From Lojkania enalia (lineage: Eukaryota; Ascomycota; Dothideomycetes; Pleosporales): DNA of 64,000 bases. The notes below the pieces were generated by a model. It made no database searches. It was not told the origin of the DNA and saw only the letters and a list, made by a program, of their open reading frames with translations. The translations under genes and the position numbers were made by a program. This document shows positions 1 to 10,360 of this stretch, piece after piece; the stretch's first letter is position 1, and each line of letters opens with the position of its first letter. Location: NCBI GenBank assembly GCA_010094045.1, contig ML986596.1, positions 461,055-525,054 of the forward strand, given 5' to 3'.

Positions 1-950
1 AGTTCATTGTACCCTTTCTTGATATCGGGGATATTGAGGAGCTCCTCTCCAACAGCCTCGATAATGACACCTTTTGAATCACCATACATGGCGTCAAACT
101 CCTTCTGCACAGCCCTCTCGAACACCTCGTTCGCCAACCCGATGTTTGCTACCGGAGAACGAACGCTTTCTACACCTTTAGCTGTGATATAGCCTTTCGC
201 TGGTGAACGGAGGTATTGAGAAATTATGTGCAAATTTGGGGACGCGAGGAGGGCTGTGCCATGATGGAGCGCGCGCGCACGAGTGAGCTTATATGCAGAC
301 CCCGATACTTTAAGCGGCCTTCGCGGATCCGTTTCGTCAACTGTATATGCTGTTCTATGGGCATCCTTGGGATCATTGTCACGTTTTTCGTTGCCTTGAT
401 CAAGGACAACGTCGTGCCGCTCGTTTACCCTGGCTCGGTCAATCCCTAGCCTGCGGAGGGCTCGTACTACCATCTCAGCATGCTTGTCCCGTGTAAAGTC
501 CCCCCGCGAACTGGTAATGCTCCAATTGACATTGCCTTGATCGTGAAATACCGCACCACCACCAGATCGGCGTCGCACAAGGGAGACATGGCCAATGGCG
601 GGAGGCTCCGTAGTAGAGGCGCTTTTATTTCGTGTTGCAGCGTTGAGGATTCCGAGGTTGACCTCAAGCCACGGGTTCTGATTGCGGCCGATGACGACAC
701 ACGGGCGGTTGGTGTACAGCAAGAGGATTGTGGACTCCGGAGGTGATTTGCGCAGAATGTGGTCTTCGATGGAGAGGTTGAGGTACGGGTCGTCGCTTCG
801 CGAAATGTAACTCTGGATTTTGTTTGCAGGGTCTGTTATTCTTTCCGTAAACGAAGAAAAGGTCCTGTGTGCAAACAAGATGCTACCATTCGCTTTGGTC
901 GATAGAGGATAGACCGGTCGAAGGCAAGCAAGGCCTCTTGATGGGGCCAT
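1..950 (-). CDS. Lipoate-protein ligase / lipoyltransferase, mitochondrial (3' end outside window)
   Basis: One uninterrupted frame runs leftward from the ATG at 950..948 off the window edge, so about 316 codons are visible and the C-terminus is missing. The first 45 residues are rich in Arg, Ser and Ala with few acids, like a mitochondrial presequence. The rest matches the LplA/lipoyltransferase family: SRSDDPYLNLSIEDHIL at the start of the domain, CVVIGRNQNPWLEVN, the RRRSGGGAVFHDQGNVN lipoyl-AMP loop, FTRDKHAEMVVRAL, and KVSGSAYKLTRARALHHGT. By family knowledge it attaches lipoate to 2-oxoacid dehydrogenase E2 and glycine-cleavage H proteins. No intron is needed. It is a core gene that marks the left border of the accessory interval. 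Confidence 0.9.
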   Translation of the reverse strand, partial: MAPSRGLACLRPVYPLSTKANGSILFAHRTFSSFTERITDPANKIQSYISRSDDPYLNLSIEDHILRKSPPESTILLLYTNRPCVVIGRNQNPWLEVNLGILNAATRNKSASTTEPPAIGHVSLVRRRSGGGAVFHDQGNVNWSITSSRGDFTRDKHAEMVVRALRRLGIDRARVNERHDVVLDQGNEKRDNDPKDAHRTAYTVDETDPRRPLKVSGSAYKLTRARALHHGTALLASPNLHIISQYLRSPAKGYITAKGVESVRSPVANIGLANEVFERAVQKEFDAMYGDSKGVIIEAVGEELLNIPDIKKGYNE

Positions 951-2370
951 GTTGGATGAAAAGCTTCGGCCGGCGCCCGAAGTTGCGTCGGACGCTAGCA
1001 ATCGGAGGCCGCAGCTTCCTGATTGGTCCGATCTCTCCACTAACAGAACCTTAGTCTGCATCAACAACATCGTGAAGCTCAAGCGTCTTCGGCAAAAGAC
1101 TGATTCTAAAGCTCGCATTGTTATCCATAACTACTTGTGTCTCTTCCACTATGGAGGCGCCTATTGCATCGGATACTTAGCCCGCCCTATGGATCGAGGT
1201 ATATCAATGTCATTGTGATAGGGATTTGGCGAGTCTGCCGAGTACGATTTCCTACTACTACACGGTAGCAAGCCATCCGGTTGTAGGTCGTATCGGATAC
1301 CGTTGCACGATATCAAATCGCGCCGGATATCAGCTGATATATCCTTCTTTCTATGTACATAAATATGGCCTGCTGGCCATCTTCAATCAATTCAGTTCAG
1401 TTCCTCATCTCCCTCCCTGAGACAAGAGTCGCCTCACCACAGTAATTACCTCTTGACTACGTATCGTACTATAATACTTGCAAGTGAATAAAGACAGACT
1501 CGGCATATATTAGAAAGCTCGTTCCCAGAGGAAGATAACTTCTAGAATCCTGCAATCTAATTCTCGTTTAAATGCTCGTTACAATGGAACTGGCTCATTA
1601 TAACTACTTGCACCATATTCGCAGATTTCGAAATCGAGAACGCATCATCCGATCGTTCTACTCGAAAATCTGCTTTTGGCTTAAATCATTCTATATTTCA
1701 AAAGTGCTTAGCAATTCCTTGGACTTCGAGACGTAGGTCGCATACCTTAATAGATTAAGATTGCTTTTGACACATGCCTATCGAGCTACTAAATGTTCTA
1801 ACCGTTCGGTCGAGTCCTGTTAAATCTAATTTCTAACTCAAGCTGGTAATTCTAGCAAGCAAGCATACAGCAGATCGCTTACAGCCAATATAAGTCCGCA
1901 CCATAATCGACACCTATGTTGTAGACCATATGCTGGATGCTTGTCTACTGGACTCTCGTGAGTTTCTCATCCATTATCATTGTAACCCGGGAGAAGCTGG
2001 AGAGACGGCATTTCGCAACGTTCCAATGGCTGCAGACGCAGAGCCGCCATGGCGTGCTGTGCCACGCCAAGACTCGTCATGTACACCTAAAGGCAACAGC
2101 CATCTCCAAGTCTCTCGATGTCGCAGACAATAGTTTATACACGTAGCAGCGTTTCACGAAGCGATCTGTCACTTTTTTTCGGTGCCTTTGATGTTCGGAT
2201 GAGCCTCCATGCTCCCTTTTCCTGCACACCTCCAGCCCAGTCAAATATTTAGCGTCCGAACTTTCTCCCTACGATAATCAGTCTCCCGTCTTTCGCAGCA
2301 GTATCGTCGAAGGTTTTACCTTCCTCGATCGGCTGCTTGGTCTCTTTTTCTGCCTTCTGTATTCACTTGC
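951..2370. other. Intergenic region, no gene recognised
   Basis: About 1.4 kb between the divergent lipoate ligase and hydrolase genes. Only short frames without family resemblance occur here. The left part should hold the lipoate ligase promoter and the last few hundred bases that of the hydrolase gene. I see no RNA gene, repeat or mobile element. Confidence 0.6.
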
Positions 2371-3516
2371 ATGGACACAGTATCCATGTCATCGGAGCAC
2401 TCAGGTCTTCACGAAGTATACAGGGGAGACGATCCAGTTGTCGAGCAAGTTTATCTAAAGCCCCAAAGACTTACACTAACAATCAAAGCATCGTAGCTGT
2501 TCACGGACTCAACGGCGACCCTTTCAAGACATGGACGACTAGCGAAACGCAAAAGTTCTGGCTCGGTGACCCCGACCTTCTCCCTTCGAATTTGAAGCGA
2601 TCTCGAATCCTCACATTCGGGTACAACGGTGCTGTATATGCATTGCTGGGGAAGGCATCTTCGGATAGGATTCTACAACATGCGCAAACACTGGTTGCGG
2701 AGCTAGTTGCAGATCGTGAAGTAGGTTTCAGTCCGGCCTTCTCACAGAATGCTAAGTATTGGCCAAGCTGGAAGATGCCACACAGAGACCAATTATATTC
2801 ATCTGCCATTCTTTGGGGGGAATCATTGTGAAAAGGGTACGTGTAACCGTGCGCGGCGCTGGTGTGTCGGTGTTATCGATTGACTTGTTTTCAGGCTCTC
2901 GCCTACTCTGCAAGTAGAACCAGTAAGCTGGTCGAGCATCTCCACTCAATATTCGTATCCACCTTCGGTATCCTCTTCCTAGGCACCCCGCATAACGGCA
3001 GTAGTAAAGCAAGTCTTGCCTCTATAGGCCGCCGAATGATAAGCGCCCTAGTACCGTCGAAGGTCTTTGACAGCGAAGGGCAACTCGTTGATGCGTTGTC
3101 CGAAGGCTCAGAAGTATTGCAGAATATCTCAGATATGTTTGCGCCCTTGATGAAGAACTTTCGGATTTACTTCTTCTGGGAACAGAAAAAGACGGACCTT
3201 GGGGTCACTCTTAGCTACGTATGTTCCCATCTCAATTGGCTTTACCATGTGTTTGAATTTCTCTTACTGTAACTAGATCGTGGAGGAAGACTCAGCTGCC
3301 CCAATTCTAGATAACACGGAAAGAGCGGGTCTCCCGTACGATCACAAAAGCATGGTCAGGTTCGAGAGTTGCAGCGCCCCGGGATATAGACTAGTAGTTG
3401 CAGCATTGATTCGATATTCGAAAGAGGCTCCGGGATTGGTCCCAAGGCGATGGCTACAAGCAACAGAGATGCTGAAGACAAAGCGACAGAATGAAGCTGC
3501 CGAACTAATGCGGTAA
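2371..3516 (+). CDS. Stand-alone SesB-like alpha/beta-hydrolase
   Basis: Exons 2371..2444, 2489..2720, 2768..2836, 2895..3218 and 3277..3516 give 312 aa. The model restores the family motifs DIVAVHGLNGDPFKTWT (N-terminus), RPIIFICHSLGGIIVKRAL (nucleophile elbow, Ser117), FLGTPHNGS and DHKSMVRF (likely catalytic His). The first intron is GC-AG (donor GCAAGT, branch CTAAC); its phase matches the first intron of the NLR gene at 6011. The fold is the serine-esterase-like domain normally found at the N-terminus of fungal NB-ARC/NACHT receptors. Here the protein stops just after that domain, where receptors continue into an NTPase. It could be a genuine one-domain partner or a receptor truncated by a stop. 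Three of the other introns have standard GT-AG ends. Confidence 0.8.
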
Positions 3517-3792
3517 AATGCCTCACACGGGCTAGTGTGTCACATATCTAAGTAGGTTCGGGTGGGTGGAATTCGTATCGTTTCCGTCCGTTTTTTTCTT
3601 CTCTTTTTCTTTTTTCCCCGAGAAATGCCCCTTGATTTTTTTTGTTCCCTACGAATATACGTCGTCCGGGGGCTATATATCATATATTTATATGAAATTA
3701 TGGTATAGATACGCAAGTTTAGCCTCGTATCCGCAGCGTTACATTGGCTATCCGCTTGAAAGGTGTAATGTATGGGTGCTCCGACACGTCTA

Positions 3793-5592
3793 CTACCTAA
3801 TCTCAACTTTGCAACCTTCCTTAATTGATATAACCAGCGTCATTACTTGCTTTTCCACACCGACCAATTCAACTACCTCGGTCTCGGGTAGTTTAATGGT
3901 AGGGAACCGCTGAAGCAACCGCGCAACTACGTAGCCGGCTTCGGTAAGCGCGAAATCCACTGTTAAAAATCATTAGTGATAGTATTCTTTAGGCAATAGA
4001 GTGGACGTACTGCCAAGGCAAATTCGAGGGCCGCCGTGAAACGGGAGGTATCCCCATTTGTGATTAGTAGGATCGTGATCCATCGGCATATTCTCATCCC
4101 ATCTTTCAGGGCGGAATAGCTCAGCATCCATACCATACAGATCCGGTCTTCTGTGCATGGAGTACACGCTGAATGCTACAGCACTACCTTTCGATATCAA
4201 GACAGGCGATTTGCGATCTGGCCCGCCCCCGGTGGGTAGCACGGTCGTTCTTACAGTTGTACGGGTATTTACAGGAACGGATGGGTAAAGCCTTAGTGCT
4301 ACAGCCATATATTAGACAGTATCATTATAAAATGTAATAAGATAACATACTCTCCTTCAGTATATTCTGCAGATAAGGCATTTTACGGAGCTCAGATCTG
4401 GAAAAGGCTGAGTCTGTTCCACACACAGAAGCAACCTCTTTCCGCAATTTCTCCAAGACTCGTGGATGTCGCACAAGTAAGAAGCTATTCACGCTGTTAG
4501 ACCGTAAAGTAGTGGTGGAAAGTTTGTACGAACAAAGTCCATGATAGAAGACAAGCCGTTGTGTCCCTTCCCGCAGCAAGGAGGTTGATGATCTGGCCTC
4601 TCAATGCGGTACGATCCGAGAAACTCTGAGCAATAGTGTCAAGAAAAATATATTTTCCTGTTTTGCCATCCTGCGCGCGCGAGGGAGAAAGATTACGGTC
4701 GATGATTTGATCTGCAAATTTGTGCACGTCCTTGCAAGCTTGGCGAAACTCTTTGCCGTTTATGAGCCAATATAGATCGAGGAGCCGAAATCGTTTTGTG
4801 ATCCATTGCTGCGCCGTATTAAAAGCACTTGCGAATGTCTGCTCACCGACAGTTTCGGCCGTTATCAGGCTTCGGACCGACTCTCCGAATAAGAAAGCAG
4901 TAGTTGTATCGAGAGTCAAGCGGAAAAATAGAGGTTGAAGGTCGATAATACCATTACTTTCCTCAATGAGCCCGATCAAGTCATCGGTCGCTTGTCGAAA
5001 GACGTCGCAATCCTCATACTGCTTGTGCTGTAGTTGTGGCCTTAAAAGGTCTCTCGAATGTTTCCAGGCTGAGCCTTCCTGCGTAAAAATGCCATCTCCA
5101 AACATAGGAAAGGTGATATCCCGGCGTGGACCCATGCCAAAGTCTATTCGAGAGTTAGTTCACCAATAAGACAATGTCAATGGTTGAGCCGAACCTTTGA
5201 AATTGGTCGAAAATATTGCTTCAAGATTTGCTGGTTCAATTGTCCCATAGGCTTTCGTGCCTAGGAATTTTTGTTCAAGTGTACTTCCGGTCTGACGAAA
5301 ATGGAACAAGAACAGTTCCATCAATCGTGATTCAGCATCTGCTCGGAAAATTTGTTCGAGTCGGTCGATCCCCCACGGCCTTTGATTTTGTAATCTCGGA
5401 GCTGGGAGGCAGCCATGACGCTCTGCGATAGCCCAGTTTTCCTGCAAAATTTTAGCCGCTCGCGTTTAGAACCCCCAGATCTGTTTCTAATGATAAAATT
5501 ACCTGTCGCTCTCGCTGTCGGTTTAGATAATGGTTTAAAAGCAAAGCTACAAAGGCTAATAGGAGAGCTAGAAGTAGGTAACTCGGTATCAT
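3793..5592 (-). CDS. Cytochrome P450, CYP52-like (alkane/fatty-acid hydroxylase type)
   Basis: Six exons: 5592..5503, 5441..5195, 5143..4534, 4484..4351, 4298..4011 and 3959..3793, giving 511 aa, the normal length for the family. It starts with a hydrophobic anchor (MIPSYLLLALLLAFVALLLN) and so is predicted to sit in the ER membrane. Visible signatures are NFKDFGMGPRRD, GDGIFTQEGSAWKHSRDLLR, the I-helix AAGRDTTACLLSWT, the K-helix KETLRLYP (ExxR), LPTGGGPD, PERW, and the haem loop PFHGGPRICLG with the Cys thiolate. Together these place it near CYP52-type omega-hydroxylases; the substrate is inferred only. It is convergent with the hydrolase gene and divergent from the NLR gene. It might serve the downstream polyketide cluster, but the NLR gene lies between them. 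Confidence 0.9.
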
Positions 5593-6010
5593 AGTGCTAA
5601 AGGATCATGTAGAGTGGCAACGCTATAGTTAATTAGCACGCACGAGAGCACCATGATTTATTGCGTCTGGCATTCCCCAGGGAGGCTGTGGCTGATATCA
5701 TGGCGCTTAGAAGCCCAATGATACCCCCTGTAGGCTTCAACACCTGCCGAGTTCATCATTCGATAGGGTTGCAGCTATCTATTGAACCGGCCCACTGAAA
5801 TGGCTATCCAAAACGAAAACAATCATGAAACCAATAAAATCCTTTCGTATGCGCTGCTGAAACCCCACTCCAGACCGTATTTGGGGTTTGGGAGGGGGAC
5901 CTTGAAACGCTCGGACCTGCACTGCTCGAGGCACCTGTTCTACCGACCTCGCCGCAGTTGAACGCGTATTCCGCTCCTAGTGAATCGCCAGTCAGCTCAA
6001 GTCTAAGGCT
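5593..6010. promoter_or_regulatory. Shared promoter region between P450 and NLR genes
   Basis: 418 bp separate the divergent start codons of the CYP52-like gene and the NLR gene. Both promoters must lie here. No clear TATA box or repeated motif stands out. Confidence 0.5.
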
Positions 6011-9000
6011 ATGACTATCATCGAGTGCACTGAAAATGACCCTCATTTAGGGAAAGGAGCCCCTGCATTAGTTGAGTATGTCCTTTCCTTGAATCTCATA
6101 GCTCCTCTCGAAGAACTTATAGGGCTGATCGCTGGAAGCATTGTCGCTATTCATGGCATTTTTGAAGACGCTACACAGACTTGGACAGATCCAGGATCCA
6201 ATATTCTCTGGTTGAGAGACCTTCTACTAGCGAAGCTGCGTAATGTCCGAGTCTTGCTCTACGAGTACAACGCATCAGCTCTGAAATCGCCCGGAAACGA
6301 CGGCGCAGATGGAATTCTTGCTCAAGCAACTACCCTCGTTGCAGAGCTATGCGCGGATCGTGAGCTCGCTAACGCTACTACTCGTCCCATCATTTTTGTT
6401 TGCCACGGCCTTGGCGGACTTCTTGCAAAACGAGCACTAGTGTATTCCCATTCTCGGAGGCAGAAGGCCATCGAGCACCTTCGCTCGATCTGCATATCCA
6501 CGTATGGGATCTTATTCATGGCGACACCGCACAACGGCTTTAGCAAAGAGACTATTCTTTTCACACACGGGAATGACAGTCCAGGACCCAGCCAATCCAT
6601 TCTATCATTTCTCAAGGGCTCCGATATGTTGAACGACATCACCGATCAATTTGCACCCCTCATGAAGGAGTTCTCGATATATAACTTCTGGGAGAATAAT
6701 GAAACAGATTTTGGGACACGCAAAATCTTTATTGTAGATCATGAATCGGCGGCTCCGACATGGAACGATGTTGAGAGATGCGGCATCCAGGGGACACATT
6801 CCACAATGGTAAAGTATAGCAATCATTTTGACCAGGGATTTCGTCTAGTGCTGGAAGCGCTTTCACGATATGTCAAGCGTGCACCCTTGGTTATTAGATC
6901 CCGGTGGAGCAATGAGCAAGAATTAATTGCGAGAGAACGTCAGCGGGAGGTAGAAGAGCTCCTTCAACCTCGCTTTCAGCTTATTTTTCCTGAGGACACT
7001 TCTACATCTATGATAAATGAATGGTGTCTAGTACCTCGAAGTCCGAGTAAGTTTTTCACTGGCAGGCAGAAACACGCAAGAGAGGTGAAAGAGATGCTTG
7101 GGCCTATCCGAAGTCATGATGATAGAAAAAGGAATGAGCCAATAGTGCTCTATGGTCTAGGCGGCTCTGGGAAAACTCAATTCTGCTTAAAATATGTAGA
7201 AGATAACAAGCATAGGTACGAACACCGAATCACGGTCATATTCTACATTTAAATAGACTGACTCCTTTGACTAGGTACTGGGGAGTGTTCTGGATCGATG
7301 CTAGCGATAAAGAGAATATTGAATCCGGATTCGGTGCAATCGGGGAACAAGCAGGCCGCGGATCCACTTTGTCAGCTGGGATCTACTGGCTATCAAGATG
7401 CACCAAACCATGGCTCCTAATCTTCGATAATGCAGATGATCCGGATCTGGGGATTGAAGAATACTTTCCCTCTGGAGGCAATGGCCATATTCTAGTTACT
7501 ACTCGCAACCCTAGAGCTGCAGAGGAAACTCGAGCTGGTCGAATACGCTTCCGCGGTATGGAAGCTCAAGAAGCTGTGACGTTTCTCCTCAAGGCGGCAT
7601 GTTCTGACACACCGTATGATACGATACCTTCGACTCCCAAAAGACGGATATGTGCAGAAAAAATTGCGATAGAGCTGGGGTTCTTGCCACTCGCGCTTGC
7701 GCACGCCGGTGCCACGATTCGGCGCAATATTTTCACTCTGGAGAGGTATCTTGAGTATTACCTTGGATGCCGCAAATCAACGATGAGTCACTCTCATATT
7801 AATAGTGCAGACGATGTCAATGTCATCACAACCTGGGAAATTCCGTTTCAGAGAATAGCTCGCCGAGGGTCGTTGAAATATAAGGATGCAGTGGACTTAA
7901 TGCATGTGATCGCATTCATGCATTTTGAGACCATTCCCGAGGCTGCTTTCCAAAGACCTTGGACCAATTTGACAAAATACTCGGCCAATCAAAGACAACG
8001 TCCGGATATTCTTCGGTTGGTATGGAATATAGAAGCACAGGCGCGGTTTCGAAGAGCGATAGGCGTGTTGTACGATCACTCTATAATCGATTTTGAGCCA
8101 TCTAATTCCTCATGCTCTATGCATCCCGTTGTTCACAAGTGGGCAAGGGAAAGACTCGCGAGCGACGAGCAGAAGTATTGGTTGGAGTGCGCAATGGAAA
8201 CACTGGCTCAATGCATCTCTCCAAACCTTGAGGCATCTGAACGGAAGTTTCGAGCTCTCCTTTTACCCCACATAAATTCATGTCTACAGGTAGAAGCTGT
8301 GCTGCAACTTCCCGAGACTCTAGAACGCGCTATGGAGTATGAAAGGTTTGGCTGGGTATACGCAGAGCAATGCCTCTGGCACAATGCGAGCAAGTGGCAA
8401 GAAAAAACAGTTGAAATAAGGAAGAGACTACTGGGAAGACGACACCCCGATACGATTCGCGCTCAACGTAACTGGGGACAAACACTCTGGAACTTGTTTA
8501 AAATCAAAGAAGCTATTGATATTCAACGGCAGGTCCTCTTCACTCTGTTTTTTTGTCGTTCGCCAGTAAAGGAATGGATTGTGTGGCCAATTTGGAGGCC
8601 GATACATATCCCTTACTGTATTGCGCTTGACGATCTTACCCTAACTCTATGGCTTGCTGGTAAGAGAGAATACTCGAAGATGACCGGAGAGCGTGCGGTA
8701 GAAGGGTTGACAAAGCGGCTTGGTCCGGCGGATCCAAAAACCTTGAATGCAATGTTTAATCTTGCTCGTACATATCTTCACCTTGGAGAACCGGAGAAAT
8801 GTCACAAATTACTTCTATGGGTTCTTAGATTGCAAAAGCATTTCTTTGGGCCAAACCACCCGGATACTCTTATGACAAGAAACGAGTTGGGAATCAGTCT
8901 ATGCGCTCGCAAGCGGCATCTAGCTGCTGCCCAACGGCTCCTCGAAAATGTTCTCAAGGCGCGAAGGGAGATACTCGGCGACGAGCATGCATATACATTA

Positions 9001-9675
9001 TGGTCTGTCAACGACCTTTCAAAGATCTATGTCGAACGAGGTCGAGCAAGCGAAGCTGTGAAAATACTTGAGGACATTGTGCCTGTGGTCCAACGCACAC
9101 TGGGCGAAAAGCATGTAGGAATGATGATGACGCGTTCAAACCTTGGAAAGGCGTACTCTATTGCTGGAAGATGGGAAGAAGCTGAAAGAACGATTCAACC
9201 ATTGCTAGCTGACATTCCTCCTGACCATCCTGACCGTATTCATACTCAGCACGGCTACGCTTACATAAAGTTTAACCTCGGCTCCATTGATGAATCGGAA
9301 AAAATCTGTGACATGATGCTGGACACAATCACCAGCAAAAAGATCCTTGCTATCAATGACCCTCGCACTGTAGCAATAGCGGACCTTCTTCTCAGAATTT
9401 ATCGTCAACAAGGACGCGAAAGTGACATCGCGAGTATCAAAAAGAGAATACCAGGCGCAGACAGAATTGAAAACGAAGATCGATTTGATGTTTACGCTAT
9501 CAGGAAAGCGTCTGACCCTAACTTACCGTCGGCTAGGGGGACGATCGAAAGAGAGAAGTCAAGGTCGACGTCAGAATTGCGCCAAGCGAAGAGAGGAACC
9601 CCATCAGAGTTTGTCAATCCTAGATCGGAAAGGGGAGAGTCGAAACCGAAGCTTGCGACTCGTTATACGTTTTAA
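6011..9675 (+). CDS. NLR-like protein: SesB-like hydrolase, NB-ARC, TPR
   Basis: Exons 6011..6075, 6139..7215 and 7275..9675 give 1180 aa. Residues about 22-285 form the SesB-like alpha/beta-hydrolase domain; removing the first intron (63 nt, without a stop) restores DIVAIHG. The nucleophile elbow reads VCHGLGGLLAKRAL, so the serine is replaced by Gly112 (GGC at 6407). NB-ARC follows: P-loop GLGGSGKT (361-368), kinase-2 LLIFDNADD (about 428-436), ILVTTRN and GFLPLALAHAG. Residues about 770-1075 are tetratricopeptide repeats of the HPDTL type, followed by a basic, Ser-rich tail. By family knowledge such proteins are intracellular receptors that oligomerise on ligand and trigger heterokaryon incompatibility or defence-like death. 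Around 8530-8640 the repeat pattern is lost (see findings). Intact otherwise. Confidence 0.88.
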
Positions 9676-10360
9676 TTCGATACTACCACAAATTTGTATT
9701 CTAGGTTATATTTCTCGTAGCTAGCATTAGTCTGCGAGAATTCGAGGAGTATTAATTCTTGAGCCGTGGAAATTTCTATTGGGGGAACTACTGCGATACA
9801 CTTTCAGAATATAGGCGCCGGGAGATTGCTCTACCTTGGGGATACAACGCGCTAGGCTGCTACAAAGATGTGATCTATAAAGTAGGTGGCTCGTGCTTGA
9901 TAGAATACCAATTGGTAATAAATATCTCTCCCACACCATCGACCTTTAAATATGTCTACCTGGCGCGCGCAAATACATAAACGCAGTCATGCTCTAGCTG
10001 CTCAAAAATATTAGCTTTATATTGAGGAAATCTAAAGCGTTTAAAGATATATATATCGAAGCGGATGAGCGGGATTAGGTACCGGACGCTGAAAGAACAC
10101 CCAAGAATATAGAGCTCGGTAAATCATTAATAGTAAAATTTTTGGGGACTTAAAATGCCAAGAGCTATTGATTAGGGCTTGGGGGAGGGGGGGAAACCTT
10201 GGGGGAGACGTGAGAGATCTCTGGTGAAGGGTATTAGGGAGATGTAGGGACAAAGAACGGTGAATGTGGGTGATGGATGAAGTAAAGTAGTGTGAAACTG
10301 AGGGGAATTTGAAAGTGTGTTGGTATGTATTTCTCTGCTTATAGCTGAACCTATTACATC
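9676..10360. other. Convergent intergenic region between NLR gene and PKS
   Basis: 685 bp hold the 3' ends of both genes. No coding frame with family resemblance, RNA gene or repeat was seen. Short frames here look like chance. Confidence 0.55.

Noticed and set aside
3793..5592. Counting the CYP52-like P450 as part of the PKS cluster
   Set aside because: The NLR gene separates them and no shared promoter motif was seen; membership remains possible but unsupported.
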